Of a stretch of 7,730 bases of DNA, positions 1 to 7,730 are shown piece after piece. The DNA lies in contig CAMLFJ010000135.1 of NCBI GenBank assembly GCA_946479205.1, forward strand, positions 1-7,730, given 5' to 3'. Each line of letters opens with the position of its first letter. The first letter of the stretch is position 1. Source of the stretch: an uncultured bacterium (GTDB lineage: Bacteria > Methylomirabilota > Methylomirabilia > Rokubacteriales > CSP1-6). A program made the translations under genes and the position numbers. The notes below the pieces were generated by a model. That model did no database searches. It saw only the letters and a program-made list of their open reading frames with translations, and was not told the origin of the DNA.

Positions 1-95
1 CGGAACCGCGTGTCGGGGAGATGGTCGCGGCTCTGGCACGGCAGGCGATCGACTCGGTCGCCTCGGAGGGGGTCCCCCGCTCCGACATCGAAGGT
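1..95 (+). other. Possible fragment of an unrelated plus-strand gene at a rearrangement or assembly junction
   Basis: The outermost ~90 bases do not continue the LivH reading. Read on the plus strand from base 3, the frame gives an alanine- and valine-rich, helix-like peptide (EPRVGEMVAALARQ, then AIDSVASEGVPRSDIE). It has mostly G or C in third codon positions, as in real genes of this window. After about base 95 the same frame loses protein-like composition because it becomes antisense to livH. I do not recognise the peptide's family. It may be the end of a neighbouring gene joined by deletion or inversion, or a chimeric contig end. Confidence 0.3.
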
Positions 96-692
96 CCACG
101 TGCGCGCGACGTTGATGCCCATGAGCTGGACCATGAGGTTGTCGCTGGTGCCGGCCCGGATCACGAGGCCGAGGTTGGTCTTGTTCAGCAGGAGCCAGAG
201 CAGGGGCAGCAGCGCCGCGGTGACGACCAGGATGAAGACGCGGTAGCTGTGGACGTCGAGGGCCCCGATCCGGAAGAGCGAGCCGGAGAGCGCCTCCGGG
301 ATCGCGAACGGCTTGCCGGGCCGGCCGAAGGTCATCCGCACCAGGTCCGGGATCATGATGGCGAGCCCGTAGGTCACCAGCACCCCCGCGAAGTTGGCGT
401 TCTTGGTCCCGTAGATGCGCTTGAGCACCCCGCGCTCGACGAGGACGCCGACGAGGCCGACCGACAGCGGCGCGGTGAGCAGGGCGAGCCAGAAGCTCCC
501 GGTGAGCTGGATGGTGAGCCAGCCCGCGTAGGCCCCCAGCATGTAGAAGATCCCGTGGGCGAAGTTGATGATGCCCATGAGCCCGAACACGATGGACAGG
601 CCCAGCGCCACCAGGATCAGGATGCAGCCGTTCACCAGCCCGATGAAGAGCTGCGCGTACCAGACGTCGAGGGGAAACCCGAAGAGCGTCAG
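1..692 (-). CDS. livH: Branched-chain amino acid-type ABC transporter permease (LivH family), 3' end missing or rearranged
   Basis: Inner-membrane permease subunit of a Liv-type ABC importer. It would form half of the channel that receives solute from the binding protein encoded just upstream. The minus-strand frame encodes hydrophobic segments and the family hallmark INFAHG (residues 42-47 counted from a CTG at 692). The cytoplasmic-loop signature ending in MGINV (about residues 191-195) is also present. No ATG or TTG lies in frame before the first membrane helix. I chose the CTG at 690-692 because its CTGA overlap with the binding-protein stop mimics the usual ATGA coupling; the later GTG would remove part of helix 1. 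LivH-like sequence ends near residue 200 (base ~93). The frame stays open to the window edge, but the last ~30 residues do not resemble the expected helical continuation, and the other two minus frames do not restore it. LivH proteins are usually about 290 residues. Family assignment is firm; start and 3' end are uncertain. Confidence 0.85.
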   Translation of the reverse strand, partial: MTLFGFPLDVWYAQLFIGLVNGCILILVALGLSIVFGLMGIINFAHGIFYMLGAYAGWLTIQLTGSFWLALLTAPLSVGLVGVLVERGVLKRIYGTKNANFAGVLVTYGLAIMIPDLVRMTFGRPGKPFAIPEALSGSLFRIGALDVHSYRVFILVVTAALLPLLWLLLNKTNLGLVIRAGTSDNLMVQLMGINVARTWTFDVGAGDPLRGDRVDRLPCQSRDHLPDTRF

Positions 693-1948
693 ATCTGCTG
701 GCTCAGGGGCTTCTTCGAATCGAAGCCTTCACCCTCGCACGACTCGGAGATCGTCTCGCCGCTCACGCTCTGCACGATGTCGAAGAAGTCCCACGCGTCC
801 TTCATCGCGGAGGCCGGCTTGCCCTTGCAGAGGTACACCTCCTGCATGTTGACGTGGTCGCAGGCGCGGATCTGCTCGGGGCCCTTGAGGTGCTGGAACT
901 TCCGGCCCTCGAGGGCGCGGGTCACCTTGTCGGTCTCGAGCGACTTGACCTCGTTCGCGGTCTCGAGGAGCAGGCGCACCGTCGAGTAGGTGGACGCGGT
1001 GTACCCGGAGGGGGCGCGCTTGCGCAGCGCCACGTGCCGATCGTAGTAGCGCTTGGCCGCCGGGAACTTGTCCTTGAGGTGCCAGTACCACGGCATCCCG
1101 ACGTAGAAGTTCTCGTACACGCCCGCCCCCGCGGCCTCCGCGAAGGTGAGCTCGGTGATGGAGTGGATGACCCGCGACTGCTTGGCGAGGCCGAACTCCT
1201 GCACCTGCTTCGCGCACGCCACCTGGTCCGCGGCCCACGTGGTGATGAAGACGACGTCGGCCTTGGCCGCGGCCACCTTGGGCAGGAAGGGGAGGAAGTC
1301 GCGGGTGCCGAGGGGCGCCCACGTCACCCCGGTCCACTCGGCGCCCACCTCCTTGGCCACCAGCGAGTACGCCCGCTCGAACATCTGGGGCCACGAGTAG
1401 TTGTTCGCGAGCATGTGCCACTTCTTGCCCATCTTCTGGGCATCCACGAAGCGCGCCGCGGCGGCCGCGGTCTGGTAGGGCGTGAGGTTGTTGCCGAACT
1501 GGTACTTGCACATCTTGCCCTTGATGGTCAGGAAGTTCTGGCCGAAGAAGCTCACGATCACGTCGTTCTTGCACCCGACCTCCGCCATCGCGATCCCCTC
1601 GAAGCCCACGATGGCCCCGACCAGGAACGCCGCCTTCTCCACCTCGATCAGCTCGGTGGCCTTGCGCTTCGCCACCTCGGGCTTGAACTCGGAGTCGCGG
1701 ATGACCGTCTCGACCTTCCGCCCCATCACGCCGCCCGCCGCGTTGACGTCCTCGATCGCGATCTGGGTCGCGGTCAGCATCTCCTGGGCCTCGAGCGCCA
1801 TCGGCCCGGTCATCGGGACCACCACGCCGACCTTGATCGCCTGCTGGCCGAGGGCGAGGCGGTTGACGAAGGGGAAGCCGGAGACCGCGCTGACCGCGCC
1901 GGCTCCCGCGAGGGTCTTGAGCATCGTTCGCCGCGTGGTCGGATTCAT
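689..1948 (-). CDS. Liv-type ABC transporter substrate-binding protein, Tat-exported
   Basis: Periplasmic solute receptor of a branched-chain-amino-acid/amide-type ABC importer (periplasmic binding protein type 1 fold, LivK-like). It is 419 residues, close to the family norm. The N-terminus has a twin-arginine signal: Arg6-Arg7 in the context TRRTMLK, then an Ala/Gly-rich hydrophobic stretch to about residue 25, with likely processing near residues 34-36. The mature protein opens with IKVGVVVPMTGPMA, the typical first strand and ligand loop of the family, and the domain covers roughly residues 38-390. Folding before export is implied by the Tat signal. The start is supported by GGAGG at 1958-1962, nine bases upstream of the ATG. 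The gene is first in its operon and its stop overlaps the proposed start of the permease. The true ligand cannot be read from sequence; many such proteins bind aromatic acids, amides or other carboxylates rather than leucine. The ATPase genes would lie beyond the left edge. Confidence 0.93.
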   Translation of the reverse strand: MNPTTRRTMLKTLAGAGAVSAVSGFPFVNRLALGQQAIKVGVVVPMTGPMALEAQEMLTATQIAIEDVNAAGGVMGRKVETVIRDSEFKPEVAKRKATELIEVEKAAFLVGAIVGFEGIAMAEVGCKNDVIVSFFGQNFLTIKGKMCKYQFGNNLTPYQTAAAAARFVDAQKMGKKWHMLANNYSWPQMFERAYSLVAKEVGAEWTGVTWAPLGTRDFLPFLPKVAAAKADVVFITTWAADQVACAKQVQEFGLAKQSRVIHSITELTFAEAAGAGVYENFYVGMPWYWHLKDKFPAAKRYYDRHVALRKRAPSGYTASTYSTVRLLLETANEVKSLETDKVTRALEGRKFQHLKGPEQIRACDHVNMQEVYLCKGKPASAMKDAWDFFDIVQSVSGETISESCEGEGFDSKKPLSQQI

Positions 1949-1957
1949 CGTGGATAT

Positions 1958-1962
1958 CCTCC
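1958..1962 (-). promoter_or_regulatory. Ribosome binding site of the substrate-binding protein gene
   Basis: The minus strand reads GGAGG here, nine bases before the ATG at 1946-1948. It is a strong Shine-Dalgarno match and fixes the start, which also places the twin-arginine motif at residues 6-7. Confidence 0.7.
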
Positions 1963-1996
1963 GCTCTGGCGCGAGATGTGACGCTGACGCGACTGC

Positions 1997-2026
1997 CTTA
2001 TAACACGCGCGCGACGACGGCGTCCA
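1997..2026 (-). promoter_or_regulatory. Candidate sigma70-like promoter for the transporter operon
   Basis: On the minus strand, TGGACG (2021-2026; 4 of 6 bases match TTGACA) is separated by 18 bases from TATAAG (1997-2002; 5 of 6 match TATAAT). Transcription would begin near base 1990, giving a leader of about 40 bases before the binding-protein ATG with its GGAGG. The A+T-rich TTATAA (1998-2003) stands out sharply in this GC-rich gap and is a palindrome. It could therefore also serve as a -10 element (TATAAC, 1999-2004) for the plus-strand genes, although the plus-strand -35 candidate (GTGACG, 1978-1983) is only 15 bases away. This is inference from consensus alone. Confidence 0.4.
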
Positions 2027-2062
2027 CTCCCGGCGCCCGCGGCGCTGTGGTAGGCTCCGCGT

Positions 2063-2066
2063 GGAG
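2063..2066 (+). promoter_or_regulatory. Ribosome binding site that decides the TTG start of the LLM oxidoreductase gene
   Basis: GGAG lies seven bases before the TTG at 2074-2076. An upstream in-frame GTG at 1978 would add 32 residues that look non-family-like and overlap the promoter region, and it has no comparable ribosome binding site. Confidence 0.55.
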
Positions 2067-2073
2067 ATCGGCC

Positions 2074-3087
2074 TTGCCCAGGGACCTGCACTTCGGCCTC
2101 ATCCTCGCCCTCACCATCCGCGGTCTGGCGGTGACGTCCTACGACGACATGCGCAGGGTGGCCGGGCTCGCCGAGGAGCTCGGCTTCGACTCGATCTGGC
2201 TCTGCGATCACTTCCTCACCCTGGACCCGGACGCGTACGTGGATGACGCGGGGATCGCGGGGCGGGCGACTCCGTCCGGCCGCGCGATCGAGCGCCACTC
2301 GATGCCGCTGCTCGAATGCTGGACCGCGCTCTCCGCGCTCGCCCGGGACACCACCCGCCTCCGCCTCGGCACCAGCGTGCTCTGCCATTCCTACCGGTCG
2401 CCCGCGGTGCTGGCCAAGATGGCGGCGACCCTCGACGTGATCAGCGAGGGGCGGCTCGACCTGGGGCTGGGCGCCGGGTGGTTCGAGCAGGAGTACCGCG
2501 CGTACGGCATCCGGTTCCCCCGCATCGGCGAGCGGATCGACCAGCTCACGGAGGGCGTCGAGGTGATCCGCCGCATGTGGACGGAGCCGCATCCGCGCTT
2601 CCAGGGCCGGCACTACGCGATCGACGGCGCGGTGTGCGATCCGCCCCCGCGCCAGCGGCCGCATCCGCCGATCTGGATCGGCGGCGAGGGCGACCGGGTC
2701 CACCGGCTGGCCGCGCGCGCGGCCGACGGCGTCAACGTGCGCTGGTGGGGCCCGGACCGGATCGCGGGGCGCGGCGCCTATCTCGACGCGGCGTGCCGCG
2801 AGGCCGGTCGCGATCCCGCCGCGCTCGCGCGCTCGGTCACCGCGCTGCTGATCGCGGATGACGAGGCGGGGCGGGCCGCCGCCACGCGCGAGCGCTTCGC
2901 GGGGATCCCGGGCGAGGGGCACGTGGTCGGCACCCCGGAAGACTGCGTCGCCCGCGTGCGGCAGTACGTGGAGGCGGGCGTGCGGCACTTCCTGTTCACG
3001 ATCCCGGACGTGGCCTCGAGCCCCATTCTCGAGCTGGTCGGGCGCCGGGTGCTCCCGGCGCTGCGCCAGGAGTTCGCGGTCAGGTAG
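2074..3087 (+). CDS. LLM-class (luciferase-like, F420- or flavin-dependent) oxidoreductase
   Basis: Predicted cytosolic TIM-barrel oxidoreductase of the bacterial luciferase-like superfamily, using F420 or FMN; the substrate is unknown. From the TTG start it is 337 residues, normal for the family. The first strand is HFGLILAL (residues 6-13). Next comes the conserved [17 protein letters not shown] block (about 31-47). LGLGAGW (130-136) follows, then WIGGEG (201-206, the phosphate-binding region of the cofactor), and VGTPED (285-290) near the end, typical of this class. The frame is open upstream to a GTG at 1978, but those residues (threonine-, alanine- and arginine-rich) do not fit the family. 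GGAG at 2063-2066 favours TTG 2074. It is the first gene of a plus-strand cluster, 24 bp ahead of the transglutaminase-like gene. Cofactor choice between F420 and FMN cannot be settled here, and no F420 biosynthesis gene is in the window. Confidence 0.9.
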   Translation: MPRDLHFGLILALTIRGLAVTSYDDMRRVAGLAEELGFDSIWLCDHFLTLDPDAYVDDAGIAGRATPSGRAIERHSMPLLECWTALSALARDTTRLRLGTSVLCHSYRSPAVLAKMAATLDVISEGRLDLGLGAGWFEQEYRAYGIRFPRIGERIDQLTEGVEVIRRMWTEPHPRFQGRHYAIDGAVCDPPPRQRPHPPIWIGGEGDRVHRLAARAADGVNVRWWGPDRIAGRGAYLDAACREAGRDPAALARSVTALLIADDEAGRAAATRERFAGIPGEGHVVGTPEDCVARVRQYVEAGVRHFLFTIPDVASSPILELVGRRVLPALRQEFAVR

Positions 3088-3111
3088 ACGTCAGCGAGAA
3101 AGGACGACGGC

Positions 3112-3803
3112 ATGGAGGCGGACGAGCGGCGGCGCTATCTCGAGCCCACCCGGTTCATCGACTCGGATCACGCGGACGTGATCGCCCAGGCGCGGCGGCT
3201 GACCGAGGGCTGCGCGGGCGAGCGGGAGAAGCTCGAGCGCATCTACTACTTCGTGCGCGACATGCCTTACGATATCCTGGCCTCGTTCCGCTACCTGGCC
3301 CAGGGCCGGAACCGGGCGAGCGACGTGCTCCAGGCCGGCCACGCCTTCTGCATGGGCAAGGCGAGCTCGTTCGTGGCGCTGTGCCGCGCGGTCGGGATCC
3401 CCGCGCGCATCGGGTTCCAGCAGCTCCACTGCCCGGACAAGCCCTTCATGTCCGAGGAGGTGCGGCGGCTGTGGGGCGATCGGACGCTGCCGCGCCACTC
3501 CCTCGGCGAGGCCTACCTCGACGGGCGGTGGCTCAAGCTCGACGCGACCATCGACGCGCAGACCGCGGCCGCGAAGGGCCGGCCCTACGAGCGCCAGTTC
3601 GACGGCGAGCACGACATCCCCACGGTGGAGGGGCCGATCCTCAAGGATCTGGAGAGCCACGCCGACTACCCGGCCGACGTCGCCGACTGGTACGAGATGA
3701 TGGCCCGCGAGGTCATGCGGGCGCTCGAGCGGGAGGACGCGCATCGGCGGGTCGCGTCGGACGACGCGCTCTGGAGCGGCCCGCGGCCCGCCGCGGAGAG
3801 CCC

Positions 3804-3807
<4 letters not shown>
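3112..3807 (+). CDS. Transglutaminase-like (papain-fold) domain protein
   Basis: A 231-residue protein of the transglutaminase-like superfamily, whose bacterial members act as proteases, amidases or peptide cross-linking or modifying enzymes; the substrate here is unknown. The catalytic triad is visible: Cys80 (in GHAFCMGKA, followed by the helix [16 protein letters not shown]), His129 (in [15 protein letters not shown]) and Asp144 (in LKLDATID). The Cys-to-His spacing of about 50 residues and the VGIPAR motif are typical of the fold. There is no signal peptide or membrane segment, so it should be cytosolic. The C-terminal ~80 residues are charged, end in the tail PRPAAESP and have no recognisable domain. 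The start is supported by AAAGGA at 3099-3104, seven bases upstream of the ATG. It follows the LLM gene by 24 bp and its TGA overlaps the GTG of pgm (GTGA), so translational coupling is likely. The role in a cluster with phosphoglucomutase is unclear. Confidence 0.85.
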
Positions 3808-5440
<1,633 letters not shown>

Positions 5441-5444
<4 letters not shown>

Positions 5445-6619
5445 CCGCCGGTCTTCGGCGGGTGCGCCCGGACCGCGTCCTCGTTCACCTCGGTGCCCCA
5501 GCCCGGGCCGGTGGGCAGCAGCAGGTGGCCGTTCTCGATTCGGGGCTTCACGGTCACGAGGTCGTCCTGCCACGGCACCATGTCGGGATCGGTCTCCATG
5601 ATGCGCAGGTTGGGGACCACCGCGCTCCAGTGCGCGTTCATCATGGTGGCGAGGTGGCCGTAGAAGTTGTGCGGGGCCACGTTGATCTCGTAGGCGTCGG
5701 CCATGGCCGCGATCTTGAGCGACTCGCCCACCCCGTTCCACGGCGTGTCGATGATGGCCACGTCCACCGCCTGCTGCTCGAAGAACGGCCGGTAGTCGCG
5801 GCGGCCGAACAGGCACTCGCACGAGGCGACCGGGATGGTGGTGCGGCTGCGCACGTAGGCGAGCGCCTTCGCGTCGCGCGTGTCCATCTCGACCCAGAAG
5901 AGATCGTAGGGCTCCATGGCCCGCGCCATCTTGAGGAACCCCTCGGTCTTGTAGTTGAAGTTGAGGTCCACCAGGATGTCCATGCCGGGCCCCGCGCCCT
6001 CGCGGAAGGCGGCGAGCTCGGCGCGGATGGCCTCGAGCACGTGCCGGTCGGCGTTGAGCTCGGGGAAGCCGGCGCTGCGGCCGAAGCCCGGCACGTGCGC
6101 CCGCGGATTGTCGCCCAGGAGCAGCGCGTTGGTCTTGAGCGCGGTATAGCCCTTGGCCACCACCTCGCGCCCCATCGCCACGATGTCGTCGAGCGTGCGC
6201 ACCGGTGGAATGCCCATCTCCTTCGCGCGGCTCACCCGATAGGTGGCGCAGTGCGACCAGTACAGGCGGATGCGGTCACGCACCGGGCCGCCGAAGAGGG
6301 AATAGACCGGCACGCCGAGGGAGCGGGCCTTGATGTCGAGGAGCGCGTTCTCGATCGCGCCGATGGCCTGCTGGATCACCCCGCCGGCGGCCTGCCGGCG
6401 CACCGCGGATAGCAGGGCGACGTGGGCCTCCCACGGGCGCGGGTCCTTCCCGATGAGCAGTGGCGCGAGCCCCGCGATCGCCGCGGAGACGCCGACGCCG
6501 CCGAAGGACTCGTTGTACTCGCTCCAGCCGACGAGACCCTCGTCGGTGCTGATCTTGAGGAAGTCGAGGCTGCGCCAGCCCCCGTCGGCGTGCAGCGACT
6601 CCACCTTCGTGATCTTCAT
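5441..6619 (-). CDS. Mandelate racemase/muconate lactonizing-type enzyme (enolase superfamily), probable acid-sugar dehydratase
   Basis: A 392-residue cytosolic enolase-superfamily enzyme. These enzymes abstract the proton next to a carboxylate with a Mg-stabilised enediolate; members of this branch dehydrate or epimerise sugar acids. The N-terminal capping domain covers about residues 1-115 ([16 protein letters not shown] at its end) and the barrel follows. Likely metal ligands are Asp218 (DLNFNY), Glu244 (WVEMD) and Glu268 (SCECLFGR), spaced 26 and 24 residues, close to mandelate racemase. Asp291 and His317 (VAPHNFYG), 26 apart, match the Asp-His general acid/base dyad. After strand 2 the motif is Lys162-Thr-Asn164, so the second Lys of the classic KxK is Asn. 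The start is backed by AGGAGG at 6624-6629, four bases before the ATG. The gene is divergent from the CoA ligase and convergent with pgm. Exact substrate is unknown; galactonate-dehydratase-like chemistry is one possibility. Confidence 0.9.
5445..5461 (+). terminator. Short GC hairpin just after the pgm stop, weak terminator candidate
   Basis: CCGCCG (5445-5450) pairs perfectly with CGGCGG (5456-5461) around a five-base loop, starting directly after the pgm stop codon. There is no T-tract after it, so it is not a classic intrinsic terminator. It may stabilise the transcript end or assist Rho-dependent ending. On the other strand it encodes the last residues of the enolase-superfamily enzyme (Pro-Pro-Lys-Thr-Gly-Gly), so it may simply be coding sequence. 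Confidence 0.25.
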
Positions 6620-6623
6620 CGCG

Positions 6624-6629
6624 CCTCCT
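6624..6629 (-). promoter_or_regulatory. Ribosome binding site of the enolase-superfamily gene
   Basis: AGGAGG on the minus strand, four bases before the ATG at 6617-6619. It is a full consensus Shine-Dalgarno sequence, though slightly close to the start, and it supports this start codon. Confidence 0.6.
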
Positions 6630-6686
6630 CTGTCCGCCCGGTGAGAGAGGCCCGGGCCGGCCGGGGTAGGCTACCGGAGCGTCGCC

Positions 6687-6756
6687 CACCTCGGCAAGCG
6701 GCCATCGCGACCGATCGGCTAGACTGCCGGTGATGAGCGGATCGCTTGCCGAGGTG
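6687..6756. repeat. Perfect 14-bp inverted repeat spanning the CoA ligase start, putative operator pair or RNA stem
   Basis: CACCTCGGCAAGCG at 6687-6700 is the exact reverse complement of CGCTTGCCGAGGTG at 6743-6756, with 42 bases between the arms. Read outward, each arm presents the same 14-mer toward the gene on its side. The left arm lies in the leader or promoter zone of the enolase-superfamily gene. The right arm covers codons 4-8 of the ligase if translation begins at ATG 6733. The spacer holds an 8-bp palindrome, CCGATCGG (6711-6718), and the ATG itself. It could be a shared regulator site for the divergent pair, or a hairpin in the ligase mRNA that encloses the start codon. No regulator gene is visible in the window. 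Confidence 0.6.
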
Positions 6757-7730
6757 CCGGCACGGGAGGTGTGCGTCGCGCGCTATCTGGTGGAGCGCAA
6801 CGCGGGGGAGCATGGCGACCGGCCGTTCCTGGTCTTCCCCGACGCTCCGACCCTGACCTGGCGCGGTGCGCACGATCGCATCGTGCAGATGGCCTGCGGC
6901 CTGGCGCGGCTCGGCGTCCGCCAGGGCGAGCACGTGCTGAGCTGGCTGCCGACCGGCCCCGACAGCATCCTGCTCATGCTGGCCCTGAACCACCTCGGCG
7001 CCGTCTACGTGCCGGTGAACCTGGCCTACCGCGGCCGGCTGCTGGAGCACGTGATCCGCGTATCGGATGCGCGGCTGATGGTGGCGCACGCCGACCTCGT
7101 GCCGCGCCTGCAGGAGATCGAGCCGACCCGGCTCGAGGTCGTCGTCGTGCTCGGCGGCCCGGCGGCGACGCGGCTCGTCGCGCACGGCCCCGAGGCGCTG
7201 GCCCCGAGCGATCGCGAGCTGCCGCCGCTCGCGCGCCCGATCGAGCCGTGGGACACCCAGACCGTGATCTTCACCTCCGGCACCACCGGGCCGTCGAAGG
7301 CCGTGCTGTCCTCCTACTGCCAGGCCTGGTCGATGATGGGGCCGGAGGCGTGGCCCTTCATCACCGGGGCCGACCGTTACTTCATGACCATGCCGATGTT
7401 CCACGTCGGCGGCACCGGCCTGGTCAACTGCATGACCTTCCGGGCCGGATCGCTCGCGGTGATGCCGACCTTCGACACCGAGCGATTCTGGCCGCTGGTG
7501 CGCCGCACCGAGGCGACGGTCGTCTTCCTGCTCGGCGGCATGGCGAGCTTCCTGTGGAAGCGCCCGCCGGGGCCGGAGGACCGCGACCACCGGCTCAAGC
7601 TCGCCTTCATGGTGCCGCTGGTCGACGACGTGCCGGGGTTCGCGGCCCGCTTCGGCGTCGACGTGCGCACCGTGTTCAACATGACGGAGATCAACAACCC
7701 GATCGTGTCGGAGCCGCAGCCGCAGGGCCG
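6733..7730 (+). CDS. AMP-forming acyl-CoA ligase, CaiC-like (3' end beyond window)
   Basis: N-terminal 332 residues of an ANL-superfamily adenylating enzyme, which activates a carboxylic acid as acyl-AMP and then transfers it to CoA. Visible parts are LTWRGAHDRI (41-50), the helix region GLARLGVRQGE (56-66), the phosphate-binding loop FTSGTTGPSKAV (180-191), the MPMFHVGG motif with His224 (220-227), and FNMTE (315-319), corresponding to the A5 motif with Thr318 and Glu319. The remaining hinge and the C-terminal domain with the catalytic Lys lie past the right edge. The overall pattern recalls crotonobetaine/carnitine-CoA ligases (CaiC) and related ligases; the substrate is not predictable. 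The loop reads PSKA where the family usually has xPKG. ATG 6733 is preceded in frame by GTG 6730, and neither has a clear Shine-Dalgarno sequence. GTG 6754 or 6769 are alternative starts that would place the inverted repeat entirely upstream. It is divergent from the enolase-superfamily gene. Confidence 0.9.
   Translation, partial: MSGSLAEVPAREVCVARYLVERNAGEHGDRPFLVFPDAPTLTWRGAHDRIVQMACGLARLGVRQGEHVLSWLPTGPDSILLMLALNHLGAVYVPVNLAYRGRLLEHVIRVSDARLMVAHADLVPRLQEIEPTRLEVVVVLGGPAATRLVAHGPEALAPSDRELPPLARPIEPWDTQTVIFTSGTTGPSKAVLSSYCQAWSMMGPEAWPFITGADRYFMTMPMFHVGGTGLVNCMTFRAGSLAVMPTFDTERFWPLVRRTEATVVFLLGGMASFLWKRPPGPEDRDHRLKLAFMVPLVDDVPGFAARFGVDVRTVFNMTEINNPIVSEPQPQG

Noticed and set aside
854..1981. 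A 375-codon plus-strand open frame opposite the substrate-binding protein gene
   Set aside because: His-, Leu-, Arg- and Gly-rich antisense shadow. The minus strand has a Tat signal, a ribosome binding site and clear family sequence.
2031..2047. A small GC hairpin (GCGCC, three-base loop, GGCGC) ahead of the LLM start
   Set aside because: The 5-7 bp stem in a very GC-rich gap is close to chance expectation, has no T-tract and leaves the GGAG site free, so I do not call it an attenuator or riboswitch.
1945..2988. A 347-codon minus-strand open frame opposite the LLM gene
   Set aside because: Arg/Ala/Pro-rich with no motifs, and it crosses the divergent promoter region. The plus strand has unmistakable LLM motifs.
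6616..7590. A 324-codon minus-strand open frame opposite the CoA ligase
   Set aside because: Antisense composition with no motifs; the ligase motifs are all on the plus strand.

Overview
The window is GC-rich, densely packed bacterial DNA. G or C dominates third codon positions in every gene, and only two non-coding gaps of about 110-125 bp exist. It carries no rRNA, tRNA, CRISPR array or recognisable insertion sequence. The gene mix is a Liv-type ABC transporter with a Tat-exported binding protein, a flavin/F420-type luciferase-like oxidoreductase, an enolase-superfamily sugar-acid enzyme and an acyl-CoA-ligase-like enzyme. It resembles soil or sediment bacteria with large catabolic repertoires, such as Candidatus Rokubacteria or related Methylomirabilota, or some proteobacteria. 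That placement is inference from style only; no marker gene is present.

Layout: (1) Bases 1-1948, minus strand: a branched-chain-amino-acid-type (Liv) transporter operon. The binding-protein gene (689-1948) comes first and overlaps a livH-type permease gene that runs off the left edge. The permease stops looking like LivH near base 93, and the outermost ~90 bases read more like a plus-strand protein, so this end is either rearranged or misassembled. (2) Bases 1949-2073: a divergent control region with a good sigma70-like promoter candidate firing toward the transporter and a second, weaker possibility toward the right. (3) Bases 2074-5444, plus strand: a tight three-gene cluster of LLM-family oxidoreductase, cytosolic transglutaminase-like cysteine protein and phosphoglucomutase (546 aa, complete, all catalytic motifs present). 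The spacings are 24 bp and a 4-base GTGA overlap. (4) Bases 5441-6619, minus strand: a mandelate racemase/muconate lactonizing-type enzyme whose stop codon shares the palindrome CTAG with the pgm stop codon. (5) Bases 6620-6732: a second divergent control region. A perfect 14-bp inverted repeat begins here and its second arm lies inside the start of the next gene. (6) Bases 6733-7730, plus strand: a CaiC-like AMP-forming CoA ligase, cut by the right edge.

How they may work together: the transporter would import a small organic solute, the enolase-superfamily enzyme probably dehydrates or epimerises a sugar acid, the ligase activates a carboxylic acid as a CoA thioester, and Pgm interconverts glucose 1- and 6-phosphates. 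No pathway linking all of them can be proved from the sequence. I did not find a convincing novel defence or mobile system. The most noteworthy signals are the inverted repeat around the ligase start, the broken LivH end, and the unusual combination of catalytic residues in the enolase-superfamily enzyme.
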